64,000 nt of DNA. Source: Nocardiopsis sp. CNR-923 (GTDB lineage Bacteria; Actinomycetota; Actinomycetes; Streptosporangiales; Streptosporangiaceae). Position numbers and translations under genes: made by a program. The notes beneath the pieces were generated by a model. The model was not told the origin of the DNA. It was given only the letters and a program-made list of their open reading frames with translations, and ran no database searches. Numbering within the stretch: position 1 is the first letter of the stretch; the number at the start of each line of letters is the position of its first letter. Below are positions 33,609 to 44,900 of the stretch, piece by piece. The stretch lies in assembly GCF_001942255.1 (NCBI RefSeq), contig NZ_MKKC01000142.1, forward strand, positions 1 through 64,000. Reading direction: 5' to 3'.

Positions 33609-36600
33609 GCCTCGCCATCATCACGAGCGGTTTCCGGGACCAGGAGGTGCTCCACCAGGAGCGCCTGTTCGGCGAGCGTGGGTCGGTCGAACACGTCGGC
33701 GACGCTGACCGTGACGCCGATCCACCGGCTCACGGCGCCCGCCAGCACGATGGCGTGCAGCGAGTTCCCGCCCAGTTCGAAGAAGTCGTCGGCCACGTCC
33801 TGAGGGCGCTCGCCGAGTCGCTGCTCCCACATGTCGGCCAGTTCGTTCTCCAACAGCCCCTCGGGACGCCGTGTCCGTGGATGCCGCAGGTCAGGGCCTG
33901 GTTCGGGCAGGCTGGCGACGTCGATCTTGCCGGACGCCAGGCGAGGCCAGTCCGCGACGGCCACCACGCGTCGGGGACCGCGGCGGGGAGGAGCCGTTCG
34001 CGCAGGAAGCGCCGTAGCTCGGCCGGGCTCGGTTCCGGAGCCGACGTATGGACGTAGGCGACCAGCTCGGCGCGTGCCCGGCGCGGTCGCGCTGGACGAC
34101 GAGCGCCTCGGCGATGGCGGCGTGGTCCACCAGGGCGGTTTCCACCTCGGCGGGTTCGACGCGTACACCCCGGACCTTGATCTGCCGGTCGGCCCTGCCC
34201 AGCACCTCCAACGCGCCGTCCGTGCGCCGGACGGCCAGATCACCGGTCCGGTACTCGCGCCTTCCCACCCCGTCCGCGGCGGGGACGAACCGCGCCGCGG
34301 TCCGGGCTGGGTCCCCCACGTACCCCAAGGCGAGTCCCGCGCCGCCGATCACGAGTTCACCGGTGGTCCCGTCGGGGACGGAACCACCGTCCTCGTGCAG
34401 GACGCGCGCGGTGACGCCGGGTAACGGGGTCCCGATGGGGACGTTGCCCGTTTCGCGCCCTGTGACCTGGTGGGCCGTGGCGTCCGCGCACACCTCCGTC
34501 GCCCCGTAGATGTTGCGCACCCTCAGGTGCGGGAGCCTCGTGGCCAGGTCCTGGGCCAGGCGCGCCCGCAGGGGCTCGCCGCTCAGGTGCAGGACGCGCA
34601 AACACCGCAGCGCCACGCCCAGGTCGCGTCCGAGCGCAGGATCTCGGCCGCCAGCGTCGGCACCATCGTGGCCTTGGTGACGCCCGCCGACGCGAGGACC
34701 TCGACCACGTCCGCGGGGTCGCGCACGTCATCGGGCAGGATCGCCGTGGGAACGCCGCGCAGCAGGCCGTCGAAGAGCTCGGCGATCGAGTCCACGAACC
34801 CGATGGGGGTCCGCAGGACGAAGACGTCGTCGGCCCCGGCGGGCTCCTCGCGCAGCGACCAGTCGAGGCGGTTCATGATGGCGGAGTGTGAGAGGGCCAC
34901 GCCCTTGGGCTGGCCGGTGCTGCCCGACGTGAAGACCACGGCGGCGGTTCTGCCCGCGTCAGGGGAGGCCGCGGGCGCGCTCCCAGCGCCCTCGCTCCCG
35001 CGAACGTCGACCTCCACGACGCCGTCCGGAACCGGCAGCGGTTCCGTGCGTGCTCGGACGGCGACGGTGCCGCCGGAGGCCGCCAGGAGACGGCGCAACC
35101 GTTCCGGGGGCTGGGCGGGGTCGAGGGGCGCGTAGGCGGCCCCGAGTCGCAGCACCGCGAGAACCGCGGTGACGTAGTCCGCCGAGCGCTTCGCGCACAC
35201 GGGTACCACCGAACCGGCCGTGACACCGTTCCCCGCCAGTCGGGCGGACAGCCGTTCGGCGGCCTCCGACAGCTCCCGGTAACGCACGGTCGTCGCACCG
35301 ACGTGCAGCGCCGTCGCCTCGGGGGTGAGTGCGGCCTGGTGTGCGAAGCGGTCGTACAGGTCGGTGGCGAACCCGCCGTCGGGCTCTCGCGGAACGGGTT
35401 GCGGGACGGGTGCCAGCCGTTCCAGCGGCGCGAGCGACGCGTGGGGTTCCCGGGCCATCTGGTGCAGGGCCTCGGCGTAGTAGCCCGCGATGAGGTCCAT
35501 CTGGGCCCCGTCCAACCCGGAGTCGGAGAACTCCAGGAACAGCCCGACGCCACCGCTGAGCACGTCGCGCCGGAACTGGGCGGTCAACCGGTGGTACGTC
35601 TGGTCGGTCGCCCTCAGTGACAGCAGTCGCGGCCCACCGTCCGCCGTACGGTCCTCGTAGGGGCGAAAGTGCGTGTAATTGAACGTCGTGTCGAACGGGG
35701 TGTCCAGCCGCGCGTCCCGCAGCATCTGCGCGTAGGGATAGGCACGGTGCGCCAGGACCGCGGACTCGGCTTCGTGCACCGCGCGGACGGCGTCAGCGCG
35801 GGATCCGGGGCCGACCGTCACGCGGATGGGTGTCGTGTTGAGGAACATTCCGACGGCGGCGGCGCCCTGCGTGCTCTCCGGCCGGCTGTTGGCCATCAGG
35901 CCGGTGATGACGTCACGGCGCCCGGTCAACAGGGACAAGACCTGTACGTGCGCTGCCAACAGGACCGACTTGAGCGGCACCGCCATCTGGCCGGCGAGGG
36001 CCATGAGCCCGTCCGAGGTACGCGCCGTGACCTCCACGTCGCGTACCCCGTAACCGGGTGCGGCCTCCCCCGGCAGCCGTCCCGGGGGAGGGTCGGACAG
36101 CACCCCGAGCCAGAAGTCCCGGGAGGTGTCGTCGGCGAGGGCGGCGGCCTCGCGGCGCAGGAACCCGGCCTGGGCTCGGACGGCCTCGCGCGGGACGAGC
36201 GGCCCCGAGGCCAGGTCGCGGTAGGTGTCGAGGAGTTCGTTGAGGGCCAGCGCCACGCTCCAGCCGTCCAGGAACGGCTCCGTCAGCGTGAGCTGGAACT
36301 CGGCGTCGGTCATCAGGTGGGCTGTGAGCGCCAGGAGCGGGGGTCGGTCCCAGGCGAAGACCCGGTGTCGTTCACCGGCGAACCAGGAGTCGAACGCGGC
36401 GCGCCGCTCCTCGTCCGGGAGCGTGCGCACGTCCACGACCGCCAACGGGGTGGGAACCCGGGTGTGCACGAGCTGGACGGGCTCGCCGAAGGTCGTGGTG
36501 TCGATCGAGCTGCGCAGGAACGGGTGGCGATCGAGCAGCGCGTCCAGGGCGGTGCGCATCGGTCCTCGTCGAAGGCGCCCTCCAGGCGGAGGGTGGTGGT

Positions 36601-39600
36601 GTAGACGCGGTGGTCGGGGTTGGCGATCGACTCGTAGTAGAGACCGGCCAGCAGCCGTGAGAGTGGGAAGGCGTCCTCCACACCCGTGGGCACGCGGTCG
36701 CGGAGGTCGTCGGGGAACAGGGCGAACGGTGCGGCGTCACCCTCCTGTGCGGGGTCGACACCGTGGTCCACCTGCGCCATCGACGCCAGCGTGGGGTTCT
36801 GGAAGACGTCTTCGACGGTGAGCCCGAGCCCCGCCTGGCGGGCGACGGCGACGAGTTCGATGCTCAGGATCGAGTCGCCGCCCAGAAGGAAGAAGTCGTC
36901 GTCGAGTCCACCGGGCGGCGTGGCCAGGACCCGCTCCCACAGATGGGCCAGAAGCTCCTCCCGGACCGTCCACGGCCGCTCCCTCCCGTCCGCGGGCGTG
37001 TGGTGGGGCCGTTGGGGGTCGGGTAGCGCCGACCGGTCGACCTTGCCCGAGGTCAGCAGCGGAAACTCGGCCAGCACCGTCCACAGTGTCGGAACCATGT
37101 GCTCGGGCAGGCGCGCGGCCAGTGCGGCACGGACCCGGGACAACGTCTCCTCGGCGTCGTCGACGCACGTCAGGTACGCCGCGAGTGAGGATGCTCCGGA
37201 CGGGCCCCGGTGCAGGGCGGCGACGGCTTGGCCGACACCGGGCACATCCCCGATCGCCGCCTCGACCTCGCCCAGTTCGATCCGGAAGCCCCGCAGCTTG
37301 ACCTGGTCGTCGTCGCGGCCGAGGAACTCGATCGTCCCGTCCGCCAGCCGTCGGCCCAGATCCCCCGTCCGGTAGAGGCGCTCGCCTGGATCGCCCAGGC
37401 GGGAGGGGACGAACCGCTCAGCGGTCAGTTCGGGACGGCCGATGTATCCCCGCGCCAGCCCGACCCCGCCGATGTGGATCTCGCCCGTCACCCCCGGGGG
37501 CAGGAGTTGGCCGTGCGGGTCCAGGACGTGCACCGAGAGTCCGCTGATGGGACGCCCGATGGGAACGAGGTCGCGTTGGTCGGCACGGCCCCCCGGTCCC
37601 AGGTCGTGGGCGGTCACGTCGATGGCGGCCTCGGTCGGACCGTACAGGTTGTGCAGTTCGGCGTCGGAGCGGTGTCCGAAGGAGTCGCGCAGTTCGGGGG
37701 TGAGCGCCTCGCCGCTGCACACCACGTGGCGCAGTCCCGTGCACGCCTCGGCCTGGCCGCTGGCGAGGAACGCCCGCAGCATGGAGGGGACGAAGTGGAC
37801 GACGGTGACGCCCTCCGACCGAATGATGTGTCCCAGGCGCTCGGCGTCCCGGTGCGCTCCGGGTCCGGCCACGGCGAGGGTCGCGCCCACGGTGAGCGGC
37901 CACAGGAGCTCCCAGACCGAGACGTCGAAGCTCAGCGGTGTCTTGTGCAGCACGGTGTCGGCGCCGTCGATCGGGTAGGCGCGCTGCATCCAGGCCAGAC
38001 GGTTGGACAGCCCGGCATGGGTGTTCATCACGCCCTTGGGGCGCCCCGTGGAGCCGGAGGTGAAGATGACGTAGGCCAGCGCGTCGTCCTCCGGCGGGTC
38101 CGGGGCCTCCTCGACCGCGGGACCCTCGGCGGTCAGGTCAGCCAGTGCCAGGGGCACGGGGCCGTCCCGCCTGAGGGCGGCGGAGGCGTCGGTCACCACG
38201 GCCCGGGGACGGGCGTCCTCGACCATGTCGTCCAGGCGGGCGCGCGGCAGGGACGGATCCAGCGGGAGCCAGGCCCCGCCCGAGCGCAGGATCCCCACGA
38301 TGGCGACGACCAGGTCGGTCGAGCGCTCCGCGTAGACGCCCACGACGTCCTCGGTTCCCACACCCAGCGCGCGGAGGCGCCCAGCCGCGGCGGAGGCGCG
38401 GCGGTCCAGCTCGGCGTAGGTGACCTCCACCCCCTGGCCGCGCACGGCGACACGGTCGGGGTGTCGGTGAGCCGTCCTGGCGATCTGTTCGGGAACGGTT
38501 CCCTCGACCGGCTCGCGGCGGGCACCGGTGCCCGCCGTCCGCGCCTGGGTGGCCTCCTCCTCTGACAGCAGGGCGACGCGCGACACGCGGCCGTCGGGGT
38601 CGGTGAGCATTCCCCGCAGAACCTGCTCGAGGTGGTTCAGCATGCGCCGCGCGGTCTCGGTCTCGAACAGGTCCTCCTGCGCCCAGAGCATCACCGCCAT
38701 CTCGTCGCCGTCGGGACGGAGGTACAACTCAAGGTCGAAACGGGCGGCCCCCGTGTCGACGATGTACAGCTCCGGCCGCAGTCCAGCGGTCTCGGGCAGC
38801 GGCCGCTCTGGACCGTTGTAGCCGATGAGGACCTGGAACACGGGGTGGTACGCGGTGGAACGCGACAGCCCCAGCGCGTTGACGAGCCGGTCGAAACGCA
38901 TCTGGTGGTGCCCGGTCCCGGTCAGGATCTCCTTGCGCACGCGCGCCAGCAGTTCGACGACGGAGGGGTCGTCGCCGAGCTGGACGCGCTGGAGGAGGGT
39001 GGTGATGTGGAGTCCGACCACATCCGCCTGCTCGGGCCGCACGCGCCCGGAGAACGGGTAACCGACGGTGATGTCGTCCTGGCCGGAGTAGCGGGCGAGG
39101 AGCACGTGCAGGGCCGCGCTGTAGAGCATGAAGGGGGTGATGTGCTGGGTACGCGCGAATCGCGCCAGCGCGGCGGTCAGGTCCGCGGTCAGTCGGTGCT
39201 CGACCGGGCGGCCGCGGAAGCTGGGCACGCTGGGCCGGGGGCGGTCGGTGGGCAGGGACAGCAGGGGCGGCTTGCCCGCCATCCGCTTCTCCCAGTAGGC
39301 GTGGTGGCGCTCGACCCGAGCGGTGGCGCGTTCGCCGAACTGGTCGGCGATGTGGGCCCGATAGTCGGAGCGCGGTGGATCCTGCGAGGGCGGCCGTCCC
39401 TCCACGGCCTCCTCGTAGGCGGCCAACAGCGTCCGGTTGATGACGGGAAGCGACAGGCCGTCGACCACCAGGTGGTGGATCGGCATCAGCAGGATGTGGT
39501 CGTCGGGGGCCAGACGCAGGAGGGACGGTCGAATCAGCGGGGCGCGCGCGAGGTCGAAGGGGACGGCCATCGCGTGTCGGGCCCTTCGCAGCGCCTGCGC

Positions 39601-40089
39601 TTCACGGTCCGGGGGCGGGATGTCCGTCAGGTCCGTGAGGGGGAGCTCGGGGGCGGCCTCGGGCGCGACGCTCTGGACGACCTGGGCGCCGATCGTCAGG
39701 ATCGAGGCGCGTAGCATCGCGTGATGTGCGACCAGGCGGCGCAGTGCCTCGGTCAGGGCCGCCACGTCCAGGGGGCCGCGCAGGCGCAGCGCGTGCGGAA
39801 CCGTCGAGTTCGACTCCGCTCCGTGCTGGTGGGAGGCGAAGTACATGCGCTGCTGCGTCCACGACAGGGGCAACACCCGGGTGCCCTCGGGGAGCCCGGC
39901 CCCCGCGGCGCGCAGCAGGTCGAGCAGTTCGGCGTCGACCTGGGGCGACCTCTCCGGCAGGAGCGCCGGGTCCACGCCCGGGGGCGGGTCGGCGCGCAGG
40001 CGCCCATCGCGCTCCGACAGCTCCACGCCCAGGTCACAGAGGCGGCTCAACACCGCGAGGACGGCCTCGTCCAGAGCGGAGACGGTCAC
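33605..40089 (-). CDS. bimodular NRPS1: docking-C-A(Ser)-T-C*-A-T, frame broken four times
   Basis: About 2160 residues, starting at a GTG that overlaps the mbtH stop. Domains by position: TubC_N-like docking (40089-39900; LCDLGVELSERDGRLRADPP), C1 with IHHLVVDG, A1 (about 38500-37000; FTSGSTGRPKG), T1 (DDFFLLGGDSILSIE), C2 (about 36690-35380), A2 (about 35370-33870; FTSGSTGQPKG) and T2 (DDFFELGGNSLHAIV). The A1 signature read by eye is D-V-W-H-V-S-L-I-D-K, one residue from the known serine code. C2 has TEPFLDGWS where HHxxxDG is expected. A2 has GFVDSIAELF, so Val replaces Asp235, as in beta-amino-acid adenylation domains. Frame breaks at about 36560, 34632, 34080 and 33970 are each repaired by one base. 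There is no thioesterase. Confidence 0.88.
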
Positions 40090-40298
40090 GTCGCGTCCTC
40101 CGCGCCCAGCCGAGCACGCAGTGACCGCGGGCGCTGGTCCGTCCAGGCTGCGGCGATCCACGCCAGGCACCGCTCGCGGTCGCCGCTCACCCCGATGGGT
40201 CGCCATCCGTCCGGACACGCTGACCCGGTGGGCCACAGGGAGTACTGCTCCTCATGGTTGACCACCACGGTGTACAGGTCGTGTGAAGACTGGTCCAC
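40086..40298 (-). CDS. MbtH-like protein
   Basis: This is a 70-residue protein, GTG start with AAAGGAG upstream. It has the MbtH signature (YTVVVNHEEQYSLWP, then GWRPIGVSGDRERCLAWI and a C-terminal WTDQRPRSLR). MbtH proteins bind and activate NRPS adenylation domains. The stop overlaps the NRPS1 start, so stoichiometric coupling with NRPS1 is likely. Confidence 0.96.
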   Translation of the reverse strand: MDQSSHDLYTVVVNHEEQYSLWPTGSACPDGWRPIGVSGDRERCLAWIAAAWTDQRPRSLRARLGAEDAT

Positions 40299-40322
40299 GC
40301 CCTGCTCCTTTCCTCGTTGCGC

Positions 40323-41621
40323 TCAGGACGGCGGTGTGGTTCCGGAAATCCGTTGGGGCGAGGTGACGGTCGGCAGGTCCTCGATGTCGCGTGTCCGGCG
40401 AATGTCGGAGAACAGAACGGGAAACGCGGCCAGACACATGAGCACGGTCGCGACGAGGACGGTGCCCACCGAGCCCAGGTGGACGCCGAGCCAGCCGCCG
40501 ATCAGCGCTCCCGCGGCCGAGGCGACGCCGATGCAGAAGCGGATGCTCGCCGTGATGGAACCGAGCCGCTCCATCGGACAGGCGGTCTGCCGGTAGGAGT
40601 ACTGCGAGATGTCGAACAGGACGAAACGGATCGACGTGAGCAGCAGGTAGCCGACGGCCATGGTGACGGGCAGGGCGGGCGCCACCACGAGCAGGAGGCC
40701 CGCTGGGCTCAGGAAGGCGATGAGCCACATGATCCGCGCGCTTCCCACCAGACGCATGACGAAGGAGGCGCCCATCGCGGCGAGCAGACCGCCGCTCTCA
40801 CCGACCAGGAAGACGACGGCGACGGCCACCGAGGACAGCCCCAGGTCCACGACGAGGTAGTAGAGGAAGACCGCGTTGACCATGCTCAGGCAGAACATGG
40901 AGCCGACGGTCGTGGCCGCGGTGCGGGCCAGCGGAGGATTGGCGCCCAACAGCGCGAATCCCTCCCTGACCGAGGCGCCCCAGCGCCGCCACGGGTGTCG
41001 GGAACCCGCGTCCCCGGCCCGCGGCCGTTCGCCGGGTACGTCCTTGGGGACGAACATGAACGCCACCGCGCTCGCCAGGGACAGCAGCGCGTCGACGACC
41101 AACGTGACCGGACCGCCGACACGCCCGTTGAGCAACGACCCCGCGCTCGGTCCGCCGACACGTGCGATCGACTCGGTGACCTCGATCCTGGCGTTGGCGT
41201 CGGGCAGACGCGAACGCTGGACCACGATGGGAACGTACGAGTGGTAGGCGATCCCGAAGACGACGATCGCCACCCCGACGAGGAACGCCGTGGCGTACAT
41301 CCACGCCATCGTCAACCAACCGACGAGCGCCATGGCCGGAACCGACAGCAGCACCAGTGCGCGCAGGAGGTTGCACGCGACCATCAGCCCGCGCTTGCTC
41401 ACCCGGTCGATATACAGGCCCGCCGGGACAGCGGCGACCAGAACCGCGACCGACGTCATGGCCTTGAGGACGCCCACCTCGGCCGTGCTCGCTCCGAGGG
41501 CGGTGATCGCGATGAGGGGGAGGACGATCGTCGTGATCGCGGTCCCCATCTCACTCATCGCCTGCCCCAACCACAGGACGAGAAACGCCCGATCACGCCA
41601 CACGGGCCCCCCATCGGTCAT
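40323..41621 (-). CDS. MFS transporter, probable product exporter
   Basis: The preferred ATG at 41621 follows GGAGGGGCG; ATG 41642 is an alternative seven codons longer. There are about 432 residues and about 12 membrane segments (for example ITTIVLPLIAITALGA and FLVGVAIVVFGIAYHSYVP). The motif GLYIDRVSKRGLM is the MFS loop 2-3 signature. It resembles enterobactin/macrolide-type MFS exporters (MFS_3 family). It is the first gene of the minus biosynthetic operon, 24 bases ahead of mbtH, which points to product export or self-resistance. Confidence 0.9.
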   Translation of the reverse strand: MTDGGPVWRDRAFLVLWLGQAMSEMGTAITTIVLPLIAITALGASTAEVGVLKAMTSVAVLVAAVPAGLYIDRVSKRGLMVACNLLRALVLLSVPAMALVGWLTMAWMYATAFLVGVAIVVFGIAYHSYVPIVVQRSRLPDANARIEVTESIARVGGPSAGSLLNGRVGGPVTLVVDALLSLASAVAFMFVPKDVPGERPRAGDAGSRHPWRRWGASVREGFALLGANPPLARTAATTVGSMFCLSMVNAVFLYYLVVDLGLSSVAVAVVFLVGESGGLLAAMGASFVMRLVGSARIMWLIAFLSPAGLLLVVAPALPVTMAVGYLLLTSIRFVLFDISQYSYRQTACPMERLGSITASIRFCIGVASAAGALIGGWLGVHLGSVGTVLVATVLMCLAAFPVLFSDIRRTRDIEDLPTVTSPQRISGTTPPS

Positions 41622-41910
41622 TTCACGCCCCTCCACAGCCATGGCGGTCAGGTCGCCAACACCTTAGCCCCAGGCCATCTCCCTGTCTTTGTGACTATTA
41701 ATAAAAATCTGACCACCCTACCCTTCATGAGATCTAACAAACTCTTGATCACCACTCCTCGATAAACACCGGCAGAGATTATGAGAAACACGGATTTGTC
41801 GATACGCGCTTTCCCTGATGTCCCTCGCGCGGCAGTCTCGTCCCGGGCGGTGCGGCGCGGAGAACGCGGCACCGCCCGACACGGGTCCGCCGAGACGACG
41901 AGGAGCGCGT
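41622..41910. promoter_or_regulatory. divergent promoter region of the NRPS cluster
   Basis: This is the only markedly A/T-rich stretch inside the cluster (about 41690-41800, including ATTAATAAAAATCTG). It must drive both the exporter-mbtH-NRPS1-pucR operon and the NRPS2-to-hpgT operon. No -35/-10 pair is fully convincing. GAGGAG at 41899-41904 is the NRPS2 ribosome binding site. Confidence 0.55.
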
Positions 41911-44900
41911 ATGCCGCTCGATCCACGTGCGAGGACAGAACCGGACACGCGACGCCGGGAACGGGCTGAGGAGATTCTGCGGTCCCGGACGCACCTCGCT
42001 GAGCGTCGGCACGCTCTGGACGAGCGGGCCACCGACCTCGAAGTGCTGTCCTCGAGCCAGGAACGCATGTGGTTCCTGCACGCGATGGATCCCGCCAGCC
42101 CGGCCTACAACGTCAACGACGTCGTGCGCCTCGTCGGCGACATCGACCTCCCCGCCCTCGTCGCCGCCTGCGCCGACCTTGTGGCACGCCACCCGGAACT
42201 GCGGGTGGCCTACGGGGCCGACGGCGACGGGGCGCCTCGTCGCCGCCTGCCCGAGGCCACCCGGCGCTCCCCCGTCACCGTGGTGACGCACCAGCGGGAC
42301 GAGGCGGCGCTCGTGCACGACTTCCTCCACCGGCCCTTCGACCTCGCGGATCCGCCCCTGGTGCGGTTCCTCATCGTCTCGGGCGGGGACGGCCCCGCAC
42401 ACGAGCACCTCCTGGCGACATCGGTCCACCACATCGCGGCCGACGGATGGTCCCTGGGTGTTCTGAACCGCGACCTCGGCGACCTGTACGCGGCCCGGCG
42501 CGGCGACGCGGAACCACCCTCGCCGCCCCGGAGCGACTTCGCCGCGTTCGCGGCGCGTGAGCGGCGGTGGGTGGGCGGGTCCGAGGGGCGGGCGGCCCGC
42601 CAGGCCCGGCACCGTTCCCTGGACGGGTTGGCGGCGATCGATCTGCCGATGGCCCGTACCCGACCACCGATCCCCACCTTCGGCGCAGGCACGTGCGAAC
42701 AGCGCCTGCCCCTGGACACTGTGGAGCGGTTGGAGGGGCTGGGCCGGCGGCACGGCTGCTCCACGTACATGCTCCTGGGAGCGGCCTTCGCCTGCCTGCT
42801 GAACCGCTACTCCGGCCAGGACGACATCGTGTTCGGCTCCCCGGTGGCCAACCGCGACGACGCGGACCTGGCCGACGTGGTCGGGCTCTTCGTCAACAGC
42901 GTCGTCCTGCGCACCGACCTGTCCGGGCGCCCGTCGTTCACCGACGTCCTCCAGCGCTTCCGTGCCAGCACCCTCGACGCGCTCCGACACCAGCGCGTGC
43001 CCTTCGAGGCCGTCGTCGACGATCTCCAGCCCGAGCGCGCCCTGAGCCACAACCCCCTCTTCCAGGTCATGTTCGCCCTTCAGACGCCCGCACCGGAGTA
43101 CCGCGCCTGCCCGGAACACGGTCCGAGCCGGTGGGGTTCGACGCCGACGTGTCCCGGTTCGACCTGGAGTGGACCCTGTGGCGCGACGACGCAGGGGCCC
43201 GTCTGCGGATCAAGTACTCCCGGGACCTGTTCGACGACGCCGTCGCCGCCCGGCTGGGCGCCGAGTACGCACGGCTGATCGACCTGGCGTGCGCGGATCC
43301 CACGCGGCCCGTCGACGAACTCCCGATCTTCGACCCGACCGGGGACCGCCCCGCCGAACGTGCCCTGGCCGCCCCCGAGCACGACGGCGGCTGGCACGGC
43401 CTCTTCGCCGAGACGGCCCGCAGGCGCCCCGACGCGGTCGCCGTCGCCGACGCCCGCGCGCGGATGACCTTCGCCGAGCTCCACGACCGTGCCCAGCACG
43501 TCGCGCGGCGGCTCGGCGCGGCCGGGGTCGGGCGCGGCCAGACGGTCGGCGTCCGTGTCGGCCGCACCAACGACCTGGCCGTGGCCACACTCGGGGCGGC
43601 CATGGCAGGAGCCGCGTTCGTGCCGCTCAACCCCGACGACCCCGAAGCCCGCCGCTCGTTCATCCTGGCCGACTCCGGCGCGTCGGCCATCCTCACCGAC
43701 ACGCCCGACGGCACCGACGGCGACCTGACCGTCATCGATGTCACGGCACCGCCCCCTCGGGACCCGGACCCGGTACCGCCGATCGCCGTCTGCGGAACCG
43801 ACACCGCCTACGTCATCTACACCTCGGGCACCACCGGACGGCCCAAGGGCGTGGTGATGGAGCACCGCGGCATCGCCAACACGCTCCTGGCGTGCCGACG
43901 CCTCCTCGGGTTCGGCGACGACGACGTGAGTCTCGTCATGGCCGCCAGCACCTTCGACGTGTTCTACTTCGAGCTGTTCGGGGTCATGCTCGCGGGCGGA
44001 TCCGCCCGGATCGTCACCCGCTCCGAGCTGTTCTCACCGCCCGCCCTCGTCGAGATCCTGGGCCGTGCGACCACCGTCCAGGCCGTGCCGGGGCTGATGG
44101 AGCACCTGCTCACCGCGCTGTCGGAGGAGGGCGTGACGGCGATCAGCCGCCTGCGCACCGTCCTGACCGGTGGGGACACCGTTCCCGCGCCCCTGCTCGG
44201 CAGACTCGTCCAGACCTTTCCCGAGGCGCGCGTCGCGGTCGCCTACGGCCCCACCGAGGCGGCGGTGTTCGCCACCATGTACCCGGTCGACCCCCGGGTG
44301 GCCGTACACGACCACCCGGTGGGTACGCCACTTCCCGGAGTCGAGGTTCTGGTCACCGACGCCCGGGGCAACGAACTACCCGCGGGAGTCGTCGGCGAGA
44401 TCCGGATCGGCGGTGCCGGGGTGGCGCGCGGCTACCTCAACCGACCTGACGAGAACGCGGCCCGGTTCGTCACGCGCCACGGACGCCGCTACTACCGCAC
44501 CGGTGACCTGGGGGTGGTGCGCCGCGACGACGGCGTCCTGGAGTTCAGGGGACGTGACGACACCCAGGTGAAGGTGCGCGGGTTCCGCGTCGAACTCGGC
44601 GAGGTGGAAGCCGCGCTCACGGGGCTGCGCGGCGTCCGCCAGGCGGCCGTCGCCGCGGTCGGCGACGACGGCGGCTCCCAGCGCCTGGTCGCCTGCGCGG
44701 TCGTGAGCCCCCAGTCGCTGGAGGAGGCCCGAGGTGCGCCGAACCGCTCCGGAGCGGTGGAGGAGTGGCGGGCGCTCTTCGACCGCACCCACGCGGCGGG
44801 CTCCGGCGGAGGGCGCGACTTCACCGGTTGGAACTCCAGCTACGACGGGAGGCCGATGCCCACCCGCGCGATGGACGAGTGGGTGGACGGAACCGTGTCC

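Noticed and set aside
41779-43119. A 446-codon open frame opposite the NRPS2 condensation domain
   Set aside because: It is antisense to conserved C-domain motifs (HHIAADG), so it cannot be the functional frame.
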